The translations under genes were made by a program, and so were the position numbers. DNA of 64,000 bases from Anisus vortex (taxonomy: Eukaryota; Mollusca; Gastropoda; Planorbidae). The DNA is taken from positions 9,948,121 to 10,012,120 of the forward strand of contig OX421507.1 of NCBI GenBank assembly GCA_949126835.1, written 5' to 3'. Below the pieces are notes generated by a model. It searched no databases and was not told where the DNA came from. It was given only the letters and a program-made list of their open reading frames with translations. Shown piece after piece: positions 27,401-39,400 of this stretch (positions are counted from its first letter, which is position 1; each line of letters begins with the position of its first letter).

Positions 27401-30400
27401 TATTTAGTTGGAATGTGTAGTGTTTCTAAAAGTATAGTTCTATATATATTTCCCCAGTTATTTAGTTGGAATGTGTAGTGTTTCTAAAAGTATAGTTCTA
27501 TATATATTTCCCCAGTTATTTAGTTGGAATGTGTAGTGTTTCTAAAAGTATAGTTCTATATATATTTCCCGTTATTTAGTTGGAATGTGTAGTGTTTCTA
27601 AAAGTATAGTTCTATATATATTTCCCGTTATTTAGTTGGAATGTGTAGTGTTTCTAAAAGTATAGTTCTATATATATTTCCCCAGTTATTTTGTTGGAAT
27701 GTGTAGTGTTTCTAAAAGTATAGTTCTATATATATTTCCCCAGTTATTTTGTTGGAATGTGTAGTGTTTCTAAAAGTATAGTTCTATATATATTTCCCGT
27801 TTTTTAGTTGGAATGTGTAGTGTTTCTAAAAGTATAGTTCTATATATATTTCCCCAGTTATTTAGTTGGAATGTGTAGTTTCTAAAAGTATAGTTCTATA
27901 TATATTTCCCCAGTTATTTTGTTGGAATGTGTAGTGTTTCTAAAAGTATAGTTCTATATATATTTCCCCAGTTATTTAGTTGGAATGTGTAGTGTTTCTA
28001 AAAGTATAGTTCTATATATATTTCCCCAGTTATTTAGTTGGAATGTGTAGTGTTTCTAAAAGTATAGTTCTATATATATTTCCCCAGTTATTTAGTTGGA
28101 ATGTGTAGTGTTTCTAAAATTATAGTTCTCTATATATTTCCTTAGTTATTTAGTTGGAATGTGTAGTGTTTCTAAAAGTATAGTTCTATATATATTTCCC
28201 CAGTTATTTAGTTGGAATGTGTAGTGTTTTTAAAAGTATAGTTCTATATATATTTCCCTAGTTATTTTGTTGGAATGTGTAGTGTTTCTAAAATTATAGT
28301 TCTATATATATTTCCCTAGTTATTTTGTTGGAATGTGTAGTGTTTCTAAAATTATAGTTCTATATATATTTCCCTAGTTATTTAGTTGGAATGTGTAGTG
28401 TTTCTAAAAGTATAGTTCTATATATATTTCCCCAGTTATTTTGTTGGAATGTGTAGTGTTTCTAAAAGTATAGTTCTATATATATTTCCCCAGTTATTTA
28501 GTTGGAATGTGTAGTGTTTCTAAAAGTATAGTTCTATATATATTTCCCCAGTTATTTAGTTGGAATGTGTAGTGTTTCTAAAAGTATAGTTCTATATATA
28601 TTTCCCGTTATTTAGTTGGAATGTGTAGTGTTTCTAAAAGTATAGTTCTATATATATTTCCCGTTATTTAGTTGGAATGTGTAGTGTTTCTAAAAGTATA
28701 GTTCTATATATATTTCCCTAGTTATTTAGTTGGAATGTGTAGTGTTTCTAAAAGTATAGTTCTATATATATTTCCCCAGTTATTTTGTTGGAATGTGTAG
28801 TGTTTATAAAAGTATAGTTCTATATATATTTCCCCAGTTATTTTGTTGGAATGTGTAGTGTTTCTAAAAGTATAGTTCTATATATATTTCCCCAGTTATT
28901 TAGTTGGAATGTGTAGTGTTTCTAAAAGTATAGTTCTATATATATTTCCCTAGTTATTTAGTTGGAATGTGTAGTGTTTCTAAAATTATAGTTCTATATA
29001 TATTTCCCCAGTTATTTTGTTGGAATGTGTAGTGTTTCTAAAAGTATAGTTCTATATATATTTCCCCAGTTATTTAGTTGGAATGTGTAGTGTTTCTAAA
29101 AGTATAGTTCTATATATATTTCCTTAGTTATTTAGTTGGAATGTGTAGTGTTTCTAAAAGTATAGTTCTATATATATTTCCCCAGTTATTTTGTTGGAAT
29201 GTGTAGTGTTTCTAAAAGTATAGTTCTATATATATTTCCCCAGTTATTTAGTTGGAATGTGTAGTGTTTCTAAAAGTATAGTTCTATATATATTTCCCGT
29301 TATTTAGTTGGAATGTGTAGTGTTTCTAAAAGTATAGTTCTATATATATTTCCCCAGTTATTTAGTTGGAATGTGTAGTGTTTCTAAAAGTATAGTTCTA
29401 TGTATATTTCCCCAGTTATTTAGTTGGAATGTGTAGTGTTTCTAAAAGTATAGTTCTATATATATTTCCCGTTATTTAGTTGGAATGTGTAGTGTTTCTA
29501 AAAGTATAGTTCTATATATATTTTCCGTTTTTTAGTTGGAATGTGTAGTGTTTCTAAAAGTATAGTTCTATATATATTTCCCCAGTTATTTTGTTGGAAT
29601 GTGTAGTGTTTCTAAAAGTATAGTTCTATATATATTTCCCCAGTTATTTAGTTGGAATGTGTAGTGTTTCTAAAAGTATAGTTCTATATATATTTCCCTA
29701 GTTATTTAGTTGGAATGTGTAGTGTTTCTAAAATTATAGTTCTATATATATTTCCCCAGTTATTTTGTTGGAATGTGTAGTGTTTCTAAAAGTATAGTTC
29801 TATATATATTTCCCCAGTTATTTAGTTGGAATGTGTAGTGTTTCTAAAAGTATAGTTCTATATATATTTCCCCAGTTATTTTGTTGGAATGTGTAGTGTT
29901 TCTAAAAGTATAGTTCTATATATATTTCCCCAGTTATTTAGTTGGAATGTGTAGTGTTTCTAAAAGTATAGTTCTATATATATTTCCCGTTATTTAGTTT
30001 GAATGTGTAGTGTTTCTAAAAGTATAGTTCTATATATATTTCCCCAGTTATTTAGTTGGAATGTGTAGTGTTTCTAAAAGTATAGTTCTATATATATTTC
30101 CCCAGTTATTTTGTTGGAATGTATGGTGATGTTGTTTCTAAAAGTATAGCTCTCTATGTATTTCTCCACGTATTCAGTTGGAATGTGTGTTGTTTCTAAA
30201 AGTATAATTCTTATAATTCCCTAGTTATTCAGTTGGAATGTGTGGTGATGGTGCCAATGATTGTGGTGCACTGAAAACTGCTCACATGGGAATTTCATTA
30301 TCTGAGGCCGAAGCATCAGTGGCCTCCCCTTTCACTTCAAAAAATCCAACCATTGAATGTGTACCAAATGTCATCAAGTAAGTTTAGAAACATTTTTTGT

Positions 30401-33400
30401 TTCTCTTGTAGCTTAAAAAGAAAATTAATAAAAACTTTATATAAATGGATATAGTAGAAATACAATGAATGTCATATACTCATTTAAAAAAAAGCAAATT
30501 TAACTTTAAAAAAGATTTTTGATTGGCGGAAGCAAATATACTAAAGCATATGTTAAGTTTTCATGAATTCATTTAGTAAAAACAAATGAAGATATTTTGT
30601 TCTATTCTTAGGGAAGGTAGATGTGCATTGGTTACAGCATTTGGTGTCTTCAAATATATGGCTTGCTACAGTCTCACTCAGTTCGTGTCTGTTCTGATTT
30701 TATATTGGGTAAACTGAAATTTGTCTTATTTTTTCTTTGGTACATTGACATTTTGTGTTTTTATTCTTTGGTAAACTGAAACGTAATCTTACATTTGTCT
30801 GTTTTTTTCAAGTGGGTTAATTTATTAGAGGCCTACATTTTTTATTTGATTTATATATTCATTGTATAATTAGGTTACTTATTTTCTATTCAGGTAAATT
30901 TATCTTTTTTTTTGTCTTTTTTTTATTAGTTATTTGTTTTATTGGTTGGTTAGTTTTAAATTCCACATTTTGTCATTTTAAAAAGTACATTTGCATGATT
31001 ATGAAATTTATTAAATTTAAAAATGTTGGTATTGATAGTCTTCAATAGCTATTTTAAAAAATGATTATTTATTTATTCATAATACAACTTATGATACTTT
31101 TAAGGGCAGAAATGAAAGCATGCTTCATTATCCTTTATTAGACAAAGGCAAATCCAACATTTCATAAAAGTTTGTATTTTTAGATATTATAATTTTTCCT
31201 ACCACTTTTTTGTTAACTGTGTTTAATCTGTTATTTATGCCTGAAAATATTTTAATGATTTAAAAAAATTGATTTTCTGTCAATCAGAAAAATTGTAACT
31301 TATCAAATGATGAGTTCCTGTACGCAGATATTTTACTGACCTCATCATACAGTATAACTTGTAAGCTTCTTTTGTTTTGATTATTATTTTAGTTTAAAGC
31401 CATTATAGGCATTAAACACTATATTAGTTAAACCATTGGCCACATTATAGCATTGCACATGAAAAATATGTTTAAAAAAGAATAAGGAGACACAGCAACC
31501 TTACCAAAACAAAATGAGTTTACCAGTTACAGAGGCCACATAACACAAATAGTTGTGTAGCCAGCACAATGCTTTTCCATGCTTTCTTCTCTAATATGTT
31601 AGTGTCAATAAGATCTTTGTAGTCATACAGGAATTGAGAAAAATAAATCTGTTTCTTTTAACAAGGGTTTGAGAAAAATTGTTTAGTTCCACAGTAATAT
31701 AAGAGTCATAATCTTATTTTTATTTCTAGGCTATATCAACTTTAGTGTCAAATTCTATTATAAACATTTGCATCTCTATCACTTAGCCTCTACACAATTT
31801 AAATACAAATTTTTTATCAACACTTTTGCTGCCTTCATTTACCAATTATATTTTTGTATGACTTGATCACATTTTGCATTTCTAAAATAAAAAAGCAATA
31901 GGTTTTTGTTTGCAAATGTTGCACAATATTTTGTTACAGTTAGCCGAACTGCTCCATTTGATGAATTGGTCATTGATCGCCCATTGGTCAGCTTGATAAG
32001 CCTTGGTCCAATTCTCAGCCTTATTACGCAAGTCCTCATAAATACTACTTTCCAGGTCTTTGTGTACTTTCTTGTACAATCTCAGCCATGGTAATGTATT
32101 ATTTCTCCATGTTGTTACTGGCACAAATGAACTAGCATGATAAAATTACATAATAAAAACTTTATCAGAAAAGGTTAAGATTTACTATTCGTAGGCATCT
32201 CCATTGCTTTTTTTGCAATTTCAAAGGAGCAACATAGCAACAATACAAAATGGAGTCCCCCAGGGAGGTGTACTGTCACCCACACTATTTCTAAATGACC
32301 TAATACAACATATTCCTAGAAAAGTAAAAAGCAGCATGTACGCCGACAATCTTGCTCTAATATGCACAGAAGAATATATAGGCACCTCAAAATTTAGGCT
32401 ACAAGATACACTAAACAACCTCAACCTATGGTCCAAAGAATGGGGAATGACCATAAACTAAAAAAAGACTACATACTCAATTTTCTCTCTATCTACTAAA
32501 GTACAAAGCCTCAAACTGACCTTAGACAAAACAATCCTTGAAAAAAATGACTATCCCACATATCTATACTCTATTTTGAAAAAAACTTACACCAGATATA
32601 TAAGGCCTACCCTAGAATATGGAACCACAGTGTGGGGTTCGGCTGCCCAATCGAACCTCCGAAAAATAGACAAAGTTCAAAACCTAGGACTTCGAATCAT
32701 AACAGGAGCAATGAAAAACACCCCAATCAGAGCAATGGAGGATGCAACTAACCTAAGCTCTATGGAAACTAGACGAGAAACCAAAATCCTTACTCACTTC
32801 ACCAAGTTAGAAGCATCAGGACATCACCCTCTAAAACCCAAGCTACTCAAAACCTACTCAACCAAAAGACTTCAAAGATCCAATTTTACACAAGAAGCCA
32901 AACATCTAAAAAGTAAATATAAAAAAGAAAAAATTGCAAATTAACCTACTCAACCCCACGGCCACCTCCCACCCTGGGACCCAAGCCCTCCTCTAAAAAT
33001 CAGAGACGAACTAAGCAACATAGGTAAACAAATCTGACTACACGCCCAAAATACTAAAAGAAGCAGTAAACAACATCATTAGAGAATAATACCCCAAAAT
33101 TCATGGACCAGAGTCTATACTGATGGGTCATCAGAAAAACATTCAAAAAATGGAGGAGCCGGCATTCTCATAGAGTGGCCAAATGGAGAACTCCTAGAAA
33201 AAGCCACTGTCACAGGTAGCCTCTCAGATAGCACTAAAGCAGAAAGAAAAAAGCAATTGAGCTTGCTGGAAATATACTAACAAGCCACACTCAATCCCCC
33301 ACCAGCCCGACTGTCATCTTCTCTGACGCCAAAACAGTGCTCCAGTCTCTAAAAAACCCAAATGCCCTGATCAACCAGTCACTCAGTACAGAACTTTTAA

Positions 33401-36400
33401 AACTGAGCAAAATAACTAAAGAACTGGTTCTCCAATGGATCCCTGGGCATATACAAAATAAAGGAAATGACACTGCCAACACCTTAGCTAAAGCTGGAGG
33501 CAGACAAAACCAGACAGACCCATCTCTACACCCCCAAAAAATTAAGGCAATACTCAAAAGGAATGAATCCGAAAGATGGTCTGAGCTGCAACAAAACAAC
33601 CCAAAGATTGATGCTTACAACAAACTCTCCCGCCAATTTCAACACATCATCTTTAGACTAAGGACTGGTCACAACAGGCTAAAGCAACACAAGTTCCGCA
33701 AACTACGAATCGGAATCGGAGCAAGCAAAATGTGCCCCTGCGAAACGGCTCCCGAAAATGCGGAGCATGTCCTTCATACCTGCCCTCTGTATCATTCTAC
33801 CCAGTCAGCCATTTGGCCCCTGGGGGCTACCTTCAACGACAAACTGTTCGGTGGACTAGAGCAACTGACAGCCACGGCGTAGTTCATTACAACTATCGGA
33901 CTTGTTGTCTGAATCCTCCCTATCATAACATTTGAGAACGAAGAAGAAGAAGAAGAAAATTTTAATATTTCTTAGTTAGAATTTAAGTCACTATAAATTT
34001 TTCTTTTAATATTATAGCCTAAATTAACATTTACACTTTAAATGAATCTTTTCTCTATAAATTAATCTTTACTCCATACTAAAAACTATTAAGTAATGTC
34101 TACTCTTTGTATGCTGTATCCAATTAAAATTAGATAAAGAAGACCCACATTTTATCTTATCCTACATGCTACAGACGCTTCTTCTATAAAGAAGATTATT
34201 ATGTGTCTTGCGCTCAACCATGGTCTGAATCTAGTCTTGCATTTTGATCAGTGTTTTAAATGAGGTTAGGTTACTGGTTTTCCTGGTTTGTTCAGGCAAT
34301 CAATTCCATGCCCAGATGCCACTCTTGGAAAAAAAGAGTCCTTATATGTATTTGTATTCTTTCTTGCATATGGGAAAAAAAATAGTTTTTGACCTTATGT
34401 TTGTCTGAGCACTCTAATAGGTTGTTATTGTATTTCTAAGTTAGATTTTAATGCATTATATAACAAAACCAAAGAAAAGAAAAAGCGTTTGATCTGAGAT
34501 CTTTCAACCAAAAGACTCAAAAAGCTGTTAAGCATGAAATCTTTGATATGTATATAAAGATATATATATAAATATATATAAAGGCAGGATTTGAAATGAA
34601 AACATATTATTTTAAAATTGTTTATTAATAATTTATGTCTTCTTTATTTGAAAATAGGTTCATTTCATTCCAAAGCAACCTTGAAAATAATTATACCAGT
34701 CACGAGAATTCTTCAGTGTTTCTAATGTCAATATATCAGTACACAATCCTGGCCATCATCTTTGCTAAGGGATCGCCTTACAGGAAGTCATTTATGACCA
34801 ATTGTAAGTTGCCCTTTTTAAAAACTATTACATTTTTTTTTCACTTGAAGTTTTAAGTTAGTAAAATGAAAGTCTTTCAGTTAAAAGGGATGAGGACATG
34901 AGACTTTGCTAGAAAATGGCACCTGATATAAGAGCTTAAAGGTAGACTTTCAATGTTATGACTAAAGGTGAATGTAACTCTGTGCCATGCTCAAACAATG
35001 ATTCCTCATGCTAAAACATACCTTTATTTGCAATGGTCTAGAAAATGGCACCTGATATAAGGGCTTAAAGGTAGACTTTCAATGACATGACTAAGGGTGA
35101 ATGTAACTCTGTGCCATGCTCAAACAATGATTCCTCATGCTAAAACATACCTTTATTTGCAATGGTCTAGAAAATGGCACCTGATATAAGGGCTTAAAGG
35201 TAGACTTTCAATGTTATGACTAAAGGTGAATGTAACTCTGTGCCATGCTCAAACAATGATTCCTCATGCTAAAACATACCTTTATTTGCAATGGTCTAGA
35301 AAATGGCACCTGATATAAGGGCTTAAAGGTAGACTTTCAATGACATGACTAAGGGTGAATGTAACTCTGTGCCATGCTCAAACAATGATTCCTCATGCTA
35401 AAACACCTTTATTTGCAATGGTCAGAAAAAAAAGGATGACTACATCAGGTTCTGCAACTTATTTATCATGAATTTTAGTAATTAATTAGCCTACTTTTAA
35501 AATGAGGGAAAATATCCTACCTACATGCTACATGTCCCGTAGTCTGTTGGACCATTGGGGCGCCACAGATGACATGTACACCAGCCTCCTCCATTCCTCC
35601 CGTCTCTCAGCCTTTCTTAATGCATCACACAGTTTTATACCCGTCTCCCTTCTCTGGTGGTACCCAGCAGAATGGTTTTGGCAAGCCCTTTGGTTCTGGT
35701 TACATGGCCATACCATTCTAATTTTCTTTTTTTGACTGTGGCCAGTAGGGCTTCATATTGTCCGACCTCCTGGATTATTATTTTTTGGATCTGCTCATTG
35801 GATATGTGGTCTTTATAGCAGATACCGAGCAAGTTTCTGAAGCATCTCATCTCCATGGCAGTAGAAAAAAAGGGGGAAATATATGACATGCTTAAATAAT
35901 CAAAATGAAGTAATTTTAGATGCAAGCTCACTGACAGGTTTCTTTTCTAAGGCCTTTAAACCAAACCATTTCATGACATCTCAGCTATAAATTTGAATTA
36001 CCTTTCCTTCACAATGCTCAAATGCTGGGTTGTGGTTCCATAGCTGCAGAGTTATCATGTCATGGTTTTTAGTTATTGTTTTATATTGATGCTGATTACA
36101 AACAATTCTGGAAAAAAAAGACTTCTTTAAAGACAGAGTCCTGAAAGTTTTGGGGCCATAAAATTGTATGAGTACTGCAATTAAAATTATAATGAATTCT
36201 AGTTTTAAAAAAATTGTTTTATGGTCACAAATGGAAAATCCTAAAGCAATCTAATTAATTTATAAAATATCTCAATAATGTATCCGTCTATTTCAATGCA
36301 GGGTTTTATATCTCAATAATGTATCCGTTTATTTCAATGCAGGGTTTTAAATGTCAATAATATATCTGTCTATTTCAATGCAGGGTTTTATATCTCAATA

Positions 36401-39400
36401 ATGTATCTGTCTATTTCAATGCAGGGTTTTATATCTCAATAATGTATCTGTCCATTTCAATGCAGGGTTTTATATCTCAATAATGTATCTGTCTATTTCA
36501 ATGCAGGGTTTTATATCTCAATAATGTATCTGTCTATTTCAATGCAGGGTTTTATATCTCAATAATGTATCTGTCTATTTCAATGCAGGGTTTTATATCT
36601 CAATAATGTATCCGTCTATTTCAATGCAGGGTTTTATATCTCAATAATGTATCTATTTCAATGCAGGGTTTTATATCTCAATAATGTATCTGTCTATTTC
36701 AATGTAGGGTTTTATATCTCAATAATGTATCTGTCTATTTCAATGCAGGGTTTTATATCTCAATAATGTATCTGTCCATTTCAATGCAGGGTTTTATATC
36801 TCAATAATATATCTATTTCAATGCAGGGTTTTATATCTCAATAATGTATCTGTCTATTTCAATGCAGGGTGGTTTTTGCTCAATTTGATGATAACTCTAG
36901 CAATAACAATTTGGTTAACAGTGGAGCCTCCAACAGATCTGGCATCTCACTTTCAGGTACTGTATCTTGTCTACGTTTAAAGTGTAATGTGTTTTTTTTA
37001 AAACTTAACTAAAAATGTTTTTTAAGCTTGAGAACAACATAAAGAAATGAATACCATATATACTTGTGTTTGTATATTTTTAAATCAAAATGCAATTTTA
37101 ATTACCGTATATACTCGTGTATAAGTCGCACCGGTGGATAAGTCGCACCCCTAGTTGAAGATTATTTTTCTTATAATAGTATATTTACACCTACGAAAGT
37201 TTTCTTAATGTAAAATCTAGGCCTACGTATATCCTAATAATTCTACATCACTACAGTCAACTATACGGGTTATGTAGGAAACTGTATGACAGAGTAGTGA
37301 TGTTTTTCGGACTTTTCAAAAACAGTGTCAGGTGTATAAGTCGCACCCCTACTTTTTGTCAAAATTTTCGGTAAATAAAGTGCGACTTATACGCGAGTAT
37401 ATACTGTACCTAAATAATTAAAAGAAAAATGAAATAAATTTTAGTGCTAATAATTATTAAATATGTGCAGCTGTTTCATATATGTTCATGTGTAAAAGTA
37501 AATAATAAAAAAATTAAATCCCTTATACAATTATCTTTTGTTTCCAGCTGTCCATCTTGCCGTCCATTAGATTCCGTTCAATGTATATTGGCTTTGCATT
37601 CATTCAGTTTGTTATTGCCTACATTGTTGAGGTAATTGATTTTATTATACTGATTGTTACATTATGCTAATGCTTGTTGATTTGAAGCATATTTTATATA
37701 AAATTAACTTCTTTTTTAAAGGCTAATTCATTGGTTAATAAATGTAAAAAAAAGTTATTTTGTTATGTTTGCTTCTTCCTTTATTTCACAAAAGTATATA
37801 CTTAAACTCCCATTGACTAAGAGTAGAGATTGACTCTTTTGATTGCCCTGGATTTCAGCTTAACGGTCACCATAAATTTATATGGACTTAATGCCATAAT
37901 TGTATGTAATTAGACAACCATATGGGCTTCAAATCATTACAGATGGGCAACCCTAACAGCTGGTGGCTCTTTCCAAAAAGTCTCTGTCCTGCCTAGGGGG
38001 AGTGGAGCTCATTCTTCAAAAACCCCTAGATAACAGCAGTCTTCAGACCACTACATCAGATTGTGCTTAAATTTTGTAAAATTACAACTTCTTTGCTATA
38101 AAATATTTAGTGTTTGGCTCATAAAAAGTGAGTTTCTGTAGTTGTTTTTTTTTTCATGTCTCAGAAATTTATAATTGATAATGATGCCCTGAGAGGAAAG
38201 ATCTCCAACTGTATGAAAAACTGTATACCTTCACAAAAGCTGACTTATAATAAAATTGAATTGGAAATTGACAATGATCCAGACTGGCCTCCTGTCTCGG
38301 ATAAAGTGGTTAGTCTTTTATAATAATAAATTTTTTTATTTTTGTATACCTTCAAACATTTGTCAAATGTAGCCTACAAACTAAACAAAAGTAAGTTTCT
38401 TGTATGAAAATATGATTTTTTTTTTTTTAAAATTAGCTTTTCATGGTCAACATTTTGTTTTGCAACTGACGAGATATATATTTATTTAGCTTTAGCTCAT
38501 CTTATCTTATAATAGACTGACTAGCTTATAGAAGAAACGTTTAGACTAGCTTATAGAAGAAACGTTTAGACTAGCTTATAGAAGAAACGTTTAGACTAGC
38601 TTATAGAAGAAACGTTTAGACTAGCTTATAGAAGAAACGTTTAGACTAGCTTATAGAAGAAACGTTTAGACTAGCTTATAGAAGAAACGTTTAGACTAGC
38701 TTATAGAAGAAACGTTTAGACTAGCTTATAGAAGAAACGTTTGCTTTTCCTAACTATAACCTATCCTTAAGGTCATTCTAGAATCACCCAAGTCATTTTT
38801 TTAGGGGGGTTTGAGTTAAGAGTTGAAATGTATAGTTTACAGTCTTCTATTATAAGGCAAATCGCCCATTGTAAATTGCAATAATCTTCTTTATAGATAG
38901 TCTGTAATATATAAGATAAGAATATATATATCTTTAACTAACAATCAGAAAACAGTTTTTTTTTGTGTACAAAATGTACCAAAGTGACATAACAGAAGTA
39001 ATAGTAATGTTATTCAGTTTCTTTTAGTTTTCTCAAAACATAAAAAAATAAAAACTTTGGCATTTGTGTAATGACCATGGCGCTATGCTACTGTTAAATA
39101 CTAGTCAGGCATTTTTATAAGATTTTAAAAAAATGTTTAGCTGTCAATGTTACTGATTGGGAACCGCAAAACATTCTAGTGCCTCTCTGAAAGATAAGGA
39201 ATGTTTTCTATTCATATTTATGTGCATTTACTTATATTATTCTTTTGTATATCTTAGTAAGAATTTAATGCTTTATGTAGACCTGTTATATTTATTTTAC
39301 TTTTCTTACTGTCCTACCTATAGTGTTGCACTCTTCTGATTTAGATTCATATGCAAAACAAAAAGAAAATTACATGACATTATTTAAAATAATTAACTTT

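Noticed and set aside
25050..30224. CRISPR-like array of regular direct repeats
   Set aside because: The units are contiguous with no unique spacers, the locus is eukaryotic and intronic, and no cas genes are present.
25050..30224. Array as a pure assembly artefact
   Set aside because: Units differ by many point variants and edge units grade into unique sequence, as real arrays do. The exact copy number could still be wrong and needs long reads.
30230..30240. Exon 22 starting at attcag|ttggaatg
   Set aside because: It would shift the frame after exon 21. The acceptor five bases upstream of that motif (ccctag|ttattcag) keeps the frame and gives the expected residues before GMCGDGAND.
32204..33935. 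Functional reverse-transcriptase gene in intron 25
   Set aside because: The RT/RNase H frames are broken by several stops and frameshifts, and the 5' part is missing, so it is a dead LINE fragment.
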